Source of the DNA: Clostridia bacterium
Lineage (GTDB): Bacteria; Bacillota; Clostridia; Lachnospirales; Lachnospiraceae
Length of the DNA: 49,026 bases
Assembly (NCBI GenBank): GCA_009929525.1
Contig: SAAH01000016.1
Span: forward strand, 1-49,026
Reading direction: 5' to 3'
Below the pieces are notes generated by a model. It saw only the letters and a program-made list of their open reading frames with translations. It searched no databases and had not been told where the DNA came from. Shown here one piece after another: positions 7,283-15,628 of the stretch. A program made the position numbers and the translations under genes. The stretch's first letter is position 1. Every line of letters begins with the position of its first letter.

Positions 7283-7699
7283 CTATTCATATTCGATCAG
7301 TTCTCCATCGACATAGAGCATAAATTCTTCGGGGTGATTTATTATGTCGTACTCCGGGTTCCACTCTTCTGGTTTGTATTCCACGGTCATGACCGGATCA
7401 TGACCTTCAACCTCATCCCTCCACAGATACACACGCATATCCAGGCTTGTCGCATACCCACGGTCTGTGGAGAACTTGATGGACTGGAATGAGTTCTCCT
7501 TGCACATACGAACGAGCAAACGTGCAAATTCATCCTTATCCTCGATCTCATTACGGTTCGCTATTACTACCAGATTTTCGTCACGGTTCATGCTGAAGCT
7601 ACTTAGCAAATCCGGCTCACCTTCTTTTTTACTGCTGCACCCAGAGCCAATACAGCAAACCAATAAAGCCAGAACCGCAAAGCGCCCAGCCCCCTTCAT
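7283..7699 (-). CDS. Prophage-encoded lipoprotein of unknown function
   Basis: The 138-residue protein starts with a lipoprotein signal peptide: basic MKGAGR, a hydrophobic stretch and the lipobox IGSGC with Cys21 as the lipidated residue. The mature part is acidic and shows alternating strands (SIKFSTDRGYATSLDMRVYLW) but no family I recognise. It should be anchored on the outer face of the cytoplasmic membrane. The start overlaps the preceding gene's stop (ATGA). A surface protein expressed from the lysogeny region would be typical of a lysogenic-conversion gene, for instance one altering phage adsorption; that is inference. Confidence 0.75.
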   Translation of the reverse strand: MKGAGRFAVLALLVCCIGSGCSSKKEGEPDLLSSFSMNRDENLVVIANRNEIEDKDEFARLLVRMCKENSFQSIKFSTDRGYATSLDMRVYLWRDEVEGHDPVMTVEYKPEEWNPEYDIINHPEEFMLYVDGELIEYE

Positions 7700-7923
7700 G
7701 AAACTGCCACCTGCGGATTCTTTAGCTGACCTACAAGATACGGAATAACATCCTCCGGGGTCGGATGATCTCCCTTAAAAGGAATCTTCGCCCACTCTTT
7801 CTGTACCTCTGGGTCTTTACTTTGAAATGCGGCATCTAAAGCGATCTGCATTTCGGCATATACTTCTTCCGGTGTGGTATTGTGTACCTTGGCTACTTGC
7901 TTAATGATTTCATCGATGTTCAT
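7696..7923 (-). CDS. Spo0A C-terminal-like small protein
   Basis: A 75-residue protein beginning MNIDEIIKQVAKVHNTTPEEVYAEM and containing DPEVQKEWAKIPFKGDHPTPE. It is a small helical family often annotated as resembling the C-terminal DNA-binding domain of the sporulation regulator Spo0A. It lacks a receiver domain. It is preceded by AGAGG and by a promoter region containing an XRE operator candidate (7955-7972), and it is coupled to the lipoprotein gene by an ATGA overlap. Whether it touches host sporulation is unknown. Confidence 0.7.
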   Translation of the reverse strand: MNIDEIIKQVAKVHNTTPEEVYAEMQIALDAAFQSKDPEVQKEWAKIPFKGDHPTPEDVIPYLVGQLKNPQVAVS

Positions 7924-7954
7924 AGAAGTACCTCTCTTTTGTTTGTTTAAGAAC

Positions 7955-7972
7955 TCGTTCTTTAGAACTAAT
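7955..7972. promoter_or_regulatory. Operator candidate O1 for the XRE regulator
   Basis: The 18-bp sequence TCGTTCTTTAGAACTAAT occurs here and again, identically, at 8471-8488, flanking the XRE gene on both sides. Its core GTTC-TTTA-GAAC is an inverted repeat. On the minus strand it follows an extended -10-like TGCTATATT, so a bound protein would block the promoter of the 7923 operon. Confidence 0.65.
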
Positions 7973-8035
7973 ATAGCATATTTCTATGAACAATGATATC
8001 TTTTTCGTTCGTCCCGATTCGACATCAAAAGACAG

Positions 8036-8064
8036 AAAAAGAAGGGTGATACTGTACACCCTTC
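8036..8064 (-). terminator. Terminator of the XRE regulator gene
   Basis: A perfect 8-bp stem, GAAGGGTG (8041-8048) with CACCCTTC (8057-8064), is followed on the minus strand by TTTTT (8040-8036). It begins just after the XRE stop codon. Confidence 0.85.
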
Positions 8065-8065
8065 T

Positions 8066-8383
8066 CTAATCCTCAACATAAGCCCTTACAGCTTTGATTA
8101 TTCTCTTTTGCTCGTCCGGCGGGAACTTCTTAATCGCCTGCGACAGTTCATTTGCCACTCCATCAACGGATCGTGTCACAACATCAAATAATAGCCTATC
8201 CGCCGAAACATCAAGCGCATTTGCGATTGCAACAAACTTATCTAATTTGACAGCCTTAAGCCCTCGCTCAATCACGCTGATGTGTGTCGGACTCAGATCA
8301 ACCAGAGCGGCGAGGTCTTCCTGCGTGAGGTTCTTTGCTTCTCTTGCTTCTTTTATCCGCAGACCAACAATTCGTAAATCCAT
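8066..8383 (-). CDS. XRE family transcriptional regulator (repressor candidate)
   Basis: A 105-residue Cro/C1-type protein. The helix-turn-helix covers residues about 9-63 with LTQEDLAALVDLSPTHISVIERG. The C-terminal part (LSQAIKKFPPDEQKRIIKAVRAYVED) is helical and probably dimerises. There is no protease or sensory domain, so induction would need a partner or simple titration. The start follows AGGAGGTG with good spacing. Identical operator candidates lie on both sides, at 7955-7972 and 8471-8488, so it likely controls itself and the lipoprotein operon. Confidence 0.88.
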   Translation of the reverse strand: MDLRIVGLRIKEAREAKNLTQEDLAALVDLSPTHISVIERGLKAVKLDKFVAIANALDVSADRLLFDVVTRSVDGVANELSQAIKKFPPDEQKRIIKAVRAYVED

Positions 8384-8470
8384 TGCAACACCTCCTTCAG
8401 AACGATTACTCGGTCTAAAGATATTATATCTGCTGCCTTTCAGCCTATACAGAATCCAGAGACCAAGTTA

Positions 8471-8488
8471 TCGTTCTTTAGAACTAAT
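8471..8488. promoter_or_regulatory. Operator candidate O2 for the XRE regulator
   Basis: Second identical copy of TCGTTCTTTAGAACTAAT, 88 bp upstream of the XRE start. A half-site, AGAACGATTA, lies at 8399-8408. A TATAAT box on the minus strand lies between them. The arrangement fits autoregulation with sites upstream and downstream of the promoter. Confidence 0.6.
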
Positions 8489-8514
8489 CATGTTGTGAAT
8501 CATCAACATAACGC

Positions 8515-8558
8515 AAAAAAGGCTCTGCACTATGGCAAAAACCATAATACAGAGCCTT
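8515..8558 (-). terminator. Strong terminator after the lysis genes
   Basis: A perfect 9-bp stem, AAGGCTCTG (8519-8527) with CAGAGCCTT (8550-8558), contains an inner TATGG/CCATA stem and is followed on the minus strand by TTTTTT (8520-8515). It closes the late transcript that runs through head, tail and lysis genes. Confidence 0.9.
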
Positions 8559-8567
8559 GATAATGCT

Positions 8568-10103
8568 TTACAGCCTTTCGGCATAGTCGAGGGAAATCCA
8601 GCCGTTTCTCTTGTCTGCATAGGACTTCAGAAGTCCCCACTTGATTGCACCGGGGCCGTCTGCCACCTCAATGATGGTGAACACACCCTTTCCGGTATAT
8701 ACGCCAACCTTGTCATGGTTCGTGCCGGGGCCTTTGCGGATATTGAGGTCATCAATGGATACCTTCACCAGGAATGTCTGTCCTTCGATCTCCTGCTTTA
8801 CTGGATACACAGCCTTGCCGTTAGGGTCGTAGACCGTATAGCCCGGATTCTTATCGGCGCATTTCTTTGCATTTGCCAGAACTTTGTATGCCCCCAGCTG
8901 GCTCTTGGAATCTGCCCAGGACTTACGGACACGGTAATATCCGTCCGAGGTTTCAGCCTTGGCATCAAACTGGGTGAGATTCCACTTCTCAATGATGGAA
9001 CACAGCTTTTCCACATAGGTGCTGGATGTCGCATAACCTCCATCCTTGATAAGCTGTACAGCTTTCTTGTAGTCGGTACATCCGGCAAGACCATCATACC
9101 GCTTTTTACTGCCGTTCATGGCACCAAGCAGGTACGCAGAATGGTCTGCGATGGAGTCCTCGACCTTGGGGTACTTGCGGAAATCCGCTATAATCTCCGT
9201 GAGAACACCCGGCGTGTATTCCTCCTTGGTCTTCTTGGTGTAGATGCTCTTGCCATCCCAGGTGCTGCCAGACCAGGTATTGCCGGACAGGGACTTCTTC
9301 ATACCGAAGCAGTTGTTTGCCCCCTGTGCCAACTCACTCTTTCCGTAGCCGGACTCCAGGATAAACTGTGCTGCGGAAATGGATGCCAGGATACCGGAAT
9401 TGCTGCTATCTGCCTGACAGAGTTCTCCGATCTTGGCAACCGCTTGTTTCTCGGTCATGCTCTGAAAGATGGATGCCTGAGTGCCGGATGCAGCCTGGGG
9501 CTTCTCCTCAGAAGCAGTTCCAGACAGCTTGTCCTTCACTGCTTTACGGAAGGTGTTCATGGTGTATCCCATGCCCAGCTGACTCCAGAGATGTTCCGGG
9601 TCACCATGGTTGGATGCAATACCCCTGGCATGGCCTTCCTTGTGGCTGATGATAACTCCATCAGCCAGAGGATCGAGACCATACTGCTTGCACAGCATGG
9701 CGAACAGTTCCACCGCCGCCTCATAGGTCCTCTTGGCTACTGCCCGCGCAGTCGCAAGGTCAGAGCATTTGAAGGATGCACCACCAGTATAGGTGATGCA
9801 GGCTGGCTCACACATCTCCACGCCGATGTGGGTGTTGTTTGCGGAGCCATTGATGGAAGAACCGCAATGCCACCCTCTGTGGTTCCACGGCAGGGTCTGG
9901 TACACCGTGCCGTCATTGCCGTCAATGAACCCGTGGACACAGGCACGGTCAAAGGACGCACTGTTCCAGGAATTAATAAAGACCGATGCCCTCGGCTGGG
10001 GACACCCAACCGAGTGAAGCATCAGTCCCTTTACAGCGATCTTTCTTCCTGCCGTATAGCAGGGATTCTTTGTGAGGATACTTTCAATCAGTCTCAAATC
10101 CAT
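8568..10103 (-). CDS. Endolysin: amidase plus glucosaminidase with SH3-like end
   Basis: This 511-residue enzyme degrades host peptidoglycan at lysis. Residues about 1-190 form an Amidase_2 domain with zinc-ligand candidates in LHSVG and in HKEGH. Residues about 215-370 form a glucosaminidase/FlgJ-like domain with catalytic Glu in QFILESGYGKS. A linker (about 385-435) and an SH3b-type wall-binding domain (about 440-511, VKVSIDDLNIRKGPGTNHDKVG) follow. Two catalytic domains in one endolysin are well known in clostridial phages. The ATG at 10103 overlaps the holin stop; a GTG one codon upstream is the alternative start. Confidence 0.92.
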   Translation of the reverse strand: MDLRLIESILTKNPCYTAGRKIAVKGLMLHSVGCPQPRASVFINSWNSASFDRACVHGFIDGNDGTVYQTLPWNHRGWHCGSSINGSANNTHIGVEMCEPACITYTGGASFKCSDLATARAVAKRTYEAAVELFAMLCKQYGLDPLADGVIISHKEGHARGIASNHGDPEHLWSQLGMGYTMNTFRKAVKDKLSGTASEEKPQAASGTQASIFQSMTEKQAVAKIGELCQADSSNSGILASISAAQFILESGYGKSELAQGANNCFGMKKSLSGNTWSGSTWDGKSIYTKKTKEEYTPGVLTEIIADFRKYPKVEDSIADHSAYLLGAMNGSKKRYDGLAGCTDYKKAVQLIKDGGYATSSTYVEKLCSIIEKWNLTQFDAKAETSDGYYRVRKSWADSKSQLGAYKVLANAKKCADKNPGYTVYDPNGKAVYPVKQEIEGQTFLVKVSIDDLNIRKGPGTNHDKVGVYTGKGVFTIIEVADGPGAIKWGLLKSYADKRNGWISLDYAERL

Positions 10104-10513
10104 CACTCTCCTTTCTCAGACTTGTCATGCAGCTGTTCCAGCACGGTCTTGATGGCTTCGGGAACAGGCAGTCCCAGGTGCGCAGCGTTCTCCAGAAGAG
10201 ATACGCCTTCGTTGGACAGGTAGAAGAAGATGACTGCCGTTCGCAGGACACCGGGTGTCCCCATCACCTGGACATCAATAATGTTTCCGATGCCAACCAG
10301 CAGGAAAATCAGCACCTTTCTGCAGATACCTTTAAATCCAACTTCACTGGAAAGCTTCTTTTCTGCAATGGCACACATCACACCCGTAATGTAGTCGATC
10401 ACCACAAACGCAATTAGCGCATACAGCAAGCCATCACATCCTCCCAGAAAGTAGCCAAGCCACCCTCCGACCGCAGTAAAAACCAACTGAATCACATTCC
10501 AAAAATCCTTCAT
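10103..10513 (-). CDS. Phage holin (TcdE/holin 4 family)
   Basis: A 136-residue membrane protein with about three hydrophobic segments (residues about 9-25, 28-50 and 64-80) separated by charged loops and a charged C-terminal tail ending KSEKGE. The segment ALIAFVVIDYITGVMCAIAEKKLSS is the typical holin-4/TcdE signature (given in part: DYITG near residue 41). It forms the lysis pore that releases the endolysin, whose gene follows with a one-base overlap. The start follows AAGGAGG. Confidence 0.92.
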   Translation of the reverse strand: MKDFWNVIQLVFTAVGGWLGYFLGGCDGLLYALIAFVVIDYITGVMCAIAEKKLSSEVGFKGICRKVLIFLLVGIGNIIDVQVMGTPGVLRTAVIFFYLSNEGVSLLENAAHLGLPVPEAIKTVLEQLHDKSEKGE

Positions 10514-10541
10514 TGACTTGTCCTCCTTAAATTTTAGTATG

Positions 10542-10565
10542 AAAAAAACAGCCCATTTTGAGCTG
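10542..10565 (-). terminator. Terminator between tail fibre and lysis genes
   Basis: A 6-bp stem (CAGCCC 10549-10554 with GAGCTG 10560-10565, one G-U pair) is followed on the minus strand by seven T (10548-10542). It precedes the holin by only about 30 bp, so lysis genes may depend on read-through, which would keep their expression low. Confidence 0.65.
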
Positions 10566-10567
10566 CC

Positions 10568-11890
10568 TTATGGTCTTTCGTCCTTTATGTTATAAGTTTT
10601 CACCATGTAATAAACCTGGCGAAGCGTCCTCGGAAACAGTACATCCGGGTTATTGATGATCAGATATAGCCACGCTGAAGAAACTACGCTTTCCCACACA
10701 TGAAACTCCCAGGGAAGTGAGGCATAGGTTTCTGTGACATAAATAACACCGCCTGTACACCCATCACAATTTTGTAGAGCAACGCACTCGTCCACATATT
10801 TCTTTGCCTCTTCCTCTTCGCCAACACATAGTGCAAGTGCTGCATAGCCAAGCGTTCCCTCCGTCCAGACAATATCCGGTGCTCCTTCATAATCCGGGGT
10901 CTTGTCACTATAAGGCTTAAATCCGGCAAATTGCTCCGAACTGGAGTACCTCATGTTGTAGTGTTCCTTATCACTGCTTTGTATGATTTGTTTATTCTCC
11001 GTCAGATACACATCCCTTGCCGTATGAAAGCATTTCTTCGCCGTATCGGTATGAACCACAGAGAAAATTAAACTGCCTGCCCAGGTCGTACAGTCAAGCG
11101 CCCATGCTTTATCAGGCTTTCCACCATTGATGCCCTGATAAAATCTGCCATTACTTTCGTCATAGCATTTTAAGAACAGCTGATCTCGAACCAGTTCCGC
11201 TGCCTCCTTATATTTTTTGTCATTTAATACAAGTGACAACCCTTCCAAAGCTTGAAGCGTGGAGCATTGATGCTCTGTGGAACACCACTCGATTTCCACA
11301 TCGGAGTACCTGTATTCACTGTCATAGGCACCATACCCGCCTCGCAAAAGTCCGTATCGCGGGTCTTTTGTATCGGTTACCTGTCTTGATAATATCCACT
11401 CTCCGGCCTTCATGAGCATCTTCTTAAAGCCATGCTTCTCATCGCAAAAGGTTCCCATCTGAAGGATTGCATAGCAGATACCCCAGACGACCCAGCCGAT
11501 TGCTCCTGTTCTCACATAATCATGGAACAACTTTCCTATATAGATATCATAGGAGAAGTTCCAGCTGCCATCGGCATTCTGATCTTCTTTCAGTCGGTGA
11601 AGCATCTCCATCACAATATCCCAATCACCGGAGGTGCTGAAAACCAAAAGTGCCAGTCCTACATCGTAAGACCAGCACCTGGAATTTAGCATATAACCGT
11701 AGGCACCATTGGCGGTGTTTCCTTCTTTACTAAACTGTGGATCCCCTTCTGGTATAAGAAAAGAAGCTGGATATCGATACCAATCATCATATCCGCTTCC
11801 GGTAACGCCAACCGTTACGTCCGAGTTTACATCATGGACTCGGACGATTTTCTTTCCTGCAAAGGATTTCGTAAAAGCAATATACCCCAT
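10568..11890 (-). CDS. Tail-associated alpha/alpha-toroid protein, possible glycosidase
   Basis: The 440-residue protein shows repeated helical hairpins with aromatic and acidic residues, for example RLKEDQNADGSWNFSYD, GEWILSRQVTD and WCSTEHQCSTLQALEGLS. This pattern is typical of six-hairpin (alpha/alpha) toroid enzymes such as glycoside hydrolases and polysaccharide lyases. I cannot assign a precise family or prove catalytic residues. The position as last gene of the tail module, right after the tail-tip proteins, suggests a receptor-binding or capsule-degrading role. It starts behind AGGAGG. Confidence 0.7.
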   Translation of the reverse strand: MGYIAFTKSFAGKKIVRVHDVNSDVTVGVTGSGYDDWYRYPASFLIPEGDPQFSKEGNTANGAYGYMLNSRCWSYDVGLALLVFSTSGDWDIVMEMLHRLKEDQNADGSWNFSYDIYIGKLFHDYVRTGAIGWVVWGICYAILQMGTFCDEKHGFKKMLMKAGEWILSRQVTDTKDPRYGLLRGGYGAYDSEYRYSDVEIEWCSTEHQCSTLQALEGLSLVLNDKKYKEAAELVRDQLFLKCYDESNGRFYQGINGGKPDKAWALDCTTWAGSLIFSVVHTDTAKKCFHTARDVYLTENKQIIQSSDKEHYNMRYSSSEQFAGFKPYSDKTPDYEGAPDIVWTEGTLGYAALALCVGEEEEAKKYVDECVALQNCDGCTGGVIYVTETYASLPWEFHVWESVVSSAWLYLIINNPDVLFPRTLRQVYYMVKTYNIKDERP

Positions 11891-11898
11891 AGAACCTC

Positions 11899-13734
11899 CT
11901 AACTTACGCTGCAGGTGTCAACAAGGTTACCTTCAATATCATAGGTATTGAGGGTAATCTGATCCTCATAGACATCCATGACCGTATATTTTGGAATATT
12001 TGTATTTATGGTCAGTTCATTCCAAGGGGCTGCAGGATAATCATCCACCTCATACTTGGAACCGGTACTTGTTGCCGCCGTAAAGAACATCTTGCCGGGA
12101 TAAGTTGTCCTGCAAAGGAAATGTTCATGCCCGGCAAGCACCATGCAAATATCGGTTTCATCAACGATAAAACTGGTCAGACCTTCACGCAGGGTTTTTA
12201 TCTGCGTTGTCAAGGCTCGTTTACTTGTGGAATACAAACTGTGATGCATCAAAAGAATTGCCCATCGATAGCTGTTATGATCCAGCGCTCCTTTGATGAA
12301 GTTCTTATGCTTTTCCACATCTGCACTGTTGGTATCGATGCTGATAAACAGCACGTCATTATTCTTAAAGTAAAAATCAGCCTCATTCGCATTATCCGGC
12401 AGACCAAAGTGACCGAAGTAGTTTGTATTTTTGTCATGGTTTCCTCTTACCGTAGCAATCGGAACGGAATGCTCTTTTGTAAACAGATGAAACTGCTCTG
12501 TTCGGGTAAGAGCATCCGTAATGGCATCCACCTGGTCACCCATACTGATGATCATTGCCGGAAGCGGGTCTAATACTTTCTGAACCTTGTACCAGACATC
12601 TGCCGAGGACTGGTCGATGATCTGCGGGTCTCCGCAAATCAGATAACGGTTACTGTCGTTGTACCGAAAGGACTTCGTTACACTTGTACCTTTGCCGGAA
12701 ATCGAGTAGGTATGCGCTGCATTCAATGAAGCGGATACAACGGCATGGTAGGTATAATAGCCTGGAACCACCACCGCACCAGAAACTTTGTAACTGACAC
12801 CATCAAGCGTAAGTGTGCAGTCAGAGGTAAAGTTTGTAATCCAGGTAATAATGAGTTTGCCCTTCTCAGCACCCGGCTGCACAATGGAATCCCTGATAAA
12901 CGGCTTCGGTTCATCCGGCAGAATCGGAGGATTGCTGGGAAGATCCCCGGAGCCAACAGTGCCGTCATAAATGATGTTTGTGGTCTCTGTCAAATACTCA
13001 ACATCCTCAAAAACATACAAGGATGCATCAAAGTCGGCATATCTTGGAAGAGCATCGTCAATAATCGTATCGTCAGTCAGCGTTGGCCTTAAGGTGTATG
13101 TTTTTGCATACAGAAACGATTCCCGCATTGGCTCTCCGGTGTCCGGGTCAATCGGCACCGGATTGATGATTTCCTTTACGGTTCCCGGCAGGTTATCGGG
13201 ATCTACTTCTTCTCCGTTATCATCGACCCACTTGTAGTATTTTAGTGTGAAGCCCTTAATGCCGTTTGAGCCGTTTTCATTGATGATGACATCCTGCCTG
13301 TACCAGTAGGTTTCCGAATGGGTAATCAGATCTCCCACGCCATAGAAGTCCGTTTCACGATAATAAACTTCGCTTTTCCAGGTACCGTCAGCGTGTAGAA
13401 AGCAAAGGGCAGAACGATACTGCTGGTCGGTATAAGTGGTGACTTCCACTGCGAGGTTCTTTCTTGCCTCTGTGATATTCTTATGCTTTCCTGAAACAAC
13501 ACCCTGGTATTTCTCATCATAGAACTGGTCGCAGTAGATATAACTTGGGAAATTGATCTTTGCGTCCGGCGGCATATCCACTCTGGCAATGACTCTGCCT
13601 GTGTATCCCGAATCATAGTCCTCTGCAAGCTTTGGAAAAAGAGAGTAGTTATTGACGTTAAGCTGACGCTTGATAAACTCGATGGCTTTCAAAGAAGCCT
13701 CTTTATACTTTGCATCATCAAAGATGTTTGTCAT
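11899..13734 (-). CDS. Tail protein with purple-acid-phosphatase-like domain
   Basis: The 611-residue protein has an N-terminal part of unknown fold that probably docks to the tail (1-275), a fibronectin-like domain (about 283-360) and a calcineurin-like phosphoesterase domain (about 363-600). The metal-binding motifs are all present: GDPQ (368-371), GDQVD (399-403), GNHD (431-434), HH (497-498) and GHEH (535-538). The FN3-plus-phosphoesterase pair is the layout of secreted purple acid phosphatases. A virion-borne phosphatase could act on teichoic acids or phosphorylated surface polymers; this is inference. Its start overlaps the preceding tail gene (ATGA). Confidence 0.82.
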   Translation of the reverse strand: MTNIFDDAKYKEASLKAIEFIKRQLNVNNYSLFPKLAEDYDSGYTGRVIARVDMPPDAKINFPSYIYCDQFYDEKYQGVVSGKHKNITEARKNLAVEVTTYTDQQYRSALCFLHADGTWKSEVYYRETDFYGVGDLITHSETYWYRQDVIINENGSNGIKGFTLKYYKWVDDNGEEVDPDNLPGTVKEIINPVPIDPDTGEPMRESFLYAKTYTLRPTLTDDTIIDDALPRYADFDASLYVFEDVEYLTETTNIIYDGTVGSGDLPSNPPILPDEPKPFIRDSIVQPGAEKGKLIITWITNFTSDCTLTLDGVSYKVSGAVVVPGYYTYHAVVSASLNAAHTYSISGKGTSVTKSFRYNDSNRYLICGDPQIIDQSSADVWYKVQKVLDPLPAMIISMGDQVDAITDALTRTEQFHLFTKEHSVPIATVRGNHDKNTNYFGHFGLPDNANEADFYFKNNDVLFISIDTNSADVEKHKNFIKGALDHNSYRWAILLMHHSLYSTSKRALTTQIKTLREGLTSFIVDETDICMVLAGHEHFLCRTTYPGKMFFTAATSTGSKYEVDDYPAAPWNELTINTNIPKYTVMDVYEDQITLNTYDIEGNLVDTCSVS

Positions 13735-15614
13735 GACTGCATCTCCTCCTCTGTGTAATCAGCATCCGCAGGAACCGTACAATAAAAGACCAGAAGCGTA
13801 CTTGTTGTCGAATTCACCCCGGTCAGCTTTGCACCGATATACGGATTAAACTCATAGGTGTCCAGCTTTAACAGTTCAACAGTTCCTATTGTTCCGTCAT
13901 TGGTATGGATATGGAAATAAGGGCGGTCACGATATGACCTTGTAAAATAAAACGTGCCGTTTCCGATCATCTCCCCAAATTCAACCGTGTATTTTGCAGT
14001 TGACTCACGAATATCAGAAACCTCTCCTGCAATCTCATACAGAGAATCGTTAATCGTGGGAAGATACTGGCCAACCGTAATGCTTACTTCCTTGTAGTTA
14101 AACGGATTCCAGTCCATACCCACCACCCGGCTTTGGGAATCAATCGATAACGGCTTGAAGTTTATTTTTATCTCATCACCCAGGGTAAGCTTACCTTTTT
14201 GATACAGTGATAATGTATAGCTTGTCGTATTCTCCGAAACGTTGTGGCTGTAGCTGATATCCTGAACCAGGGAAGATTTCATGATGTCAATTGCGGTTTC
14301 AGAGCCGATGTGCTTTCTGATTCCGATAGAATATCCGTCATATTCAATCTCGCCTCCGACCATTGCAATCAGCTGCATCACGCAGGCTCGTCTGGTTACT
14401 TCTCTGTTGATAAGAAGGGTTACCTTCTTGTCGAAATCAACCTCACCTACGGTAAACGGGGTATCCGCAAGCAATACCTTCATGATATTTCTTGGGGTAT
14501 CCGACATTTCAAAGGACTGCACCGTATATTTCTCTTCATTCAGCAGAAAGGAAATATGGTCACCGGACATCTTTGTGTAGCAGATGCCACTTGAAATACT
14601 CTTTTTTATCTCTGTGACATAAAAGACCAGACCATCAACCTCAACGCGGTCTTTTAAAGAAACCACACCTTCGGTCTGTCTGGTCATCAGAGTAAACTCT
14701 ATCGTGCATTCCCCGTCGAGTTTTTGAACGATGCTGCAGGCATTGACTCCCTGGTAGGATTTGATCAGTTCTCCGCTGCCGCCATCTTCTGTGGATGAAT
14801 AAAAGTTAAGCCTTGGATGCGGCGGGATTTCTCTGTACCTTGGATAGACAGTCATATCCTCCTGCACATTTTTAAAGGACGTACTCCAACCGATAAAAAT
14901 GAACCCTTCATATCTTGGCGGTACGGGTGCCTCGGCATCCTCTCCTTGAATCACATACTGCGTAGAAATGACATCCGTGCCATCTTTGTTTAAGAAGCGA
15001 ACGGTATAGTATTTTTCTGCTTCAATACTGTAAACTCGGATTCCTGAGACAGTGGCACCCGTAGCTGCCCTTGAAGAGGAGCCAATAGCCAGGTTGACAT
15101 TCTTTGCCGCCATTTTATTTCCGGCTTTGCCAATCTCATCCCCATCCACAAATAGGGTAACAACACCTTCATCGGTTATTTCTATGCCGACCGTCTTGCC
15201 GGAGAAAGCATTTTTATCAAGTCCGGCAAAGCCTTCATCCCAGCCATAGGTACTGTCATTGAAGCACCATAACTGCTTTGTGGCATTGAAGACCAGTCCC
15301 TCATCAAATGAAGTAGAGGAATCGTCCATCATGATAAATCTGCCATGCTGGTCAGAATCCCAGCTGCCTTTAAAGGAGGCTACATCAACCTCCAAAAGGC
15401 AGCCTCTTCCCACGACATTTTCCATGAGGGCATATGCCTTCATATAATTGGCATCACCATAGGAAAGGTAAATTCCTTCCGGCTGCAAAGAAGCATTATA
15501 TCCAAGCTTGGCTTTGACACCGCCGACCGTATCCGTCAGTCTTTCATCCTCTGTTCTTTCTTCTCCAAGAAAATTCCATTCATGGATGAGTGTCTTTTTA
15601 TATACTTCTGCCAT
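13731..15614 (-). CDS. Tail tip protein with N-terminal lectin-like domain
   Basis: This 627-residue protein combines three parts. Residues about 1-200 look like a LamG/concanavalin-type lectin (strands ending in GIRVYSIE). Residues about 205-262 resemble an InlB B-repeat (VRFLNKDGTDV ... GFIFIGW). Residues about 265-627 resemble the phage tail-hub or antireceptor family (KDRVEVDGLVFYVTEIKKS, SIDSQSRVVGMDWNPFNYKEVS). It follows the tape measure gene directly, where a distal tail protein is normally encoded, so the N-terminal half may have replaced it. The start follows AGGAGG. Confidence 0.78.
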   Translation of the reverse strand: MAEVYKKTLIHEWNFLGEERTEDERLTDTVGGVKAKLGYNASLQPEGIYLSYGDANYMKAYALMENVVGRGCLLEVDVASFKGSWDSDQHGRFIMMDDSSTSFDEGLVFNATKQLWCFNDSTYGWDEGFAGLDKNAFSGKTVGIEITDEGVVTLFVDGDEIGKAGNKMAAKNVNLAIGSSSRAATGATVSGIRVYSIEAEKYYTVRFLNKDGTDVISTQYVIQGEDAEAPVPPRYEGFIFIGWSTSFKNVQEDMTVYPRYREIPPHPRLNFYSSTEDGGSGELIKSYQGVNACSIVQKLDGECTIEFTLMTRQTEGVVSLKDRVEVDGLVFYVTEIKKSISSGICYTKMSGDHISFLLNEEKYTVQSFEMSDTPRNIMKVLLADTPFTVGEVDFDKKVTLLINREVTRRACVMQLIAMVGGEIEYDGYSIGIRKHIGSETAIDIMKSSLVQDISYSHNVSENTTSYTLSLYQKGKLTLGDEIKINFKPLSIDSQSRVVGMDWNPFNYKEVSITVGQYLPTINDSLYEIAGEVSDIRESTAKYTVEFGEMIGNGTFYFTRSYRDRPYFHIHTNDGTIGTVELLKLDTYEFNPYIGAKLTGVNSTTSTLLVFYCTVPADADYTEEEMQS

Positions 15615-15628
15615 CGAGTTCCTCCTTC

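Noticed and set aside
8532-10223. Long plus-strand open frame of 563 codons opposite the endolysin gene
   Set aside because: It is fully antisense to a well-supported endolysin and holin, has no domain-like sequence and starts inside the terminator. It is an effect of codon bias in the real gene.
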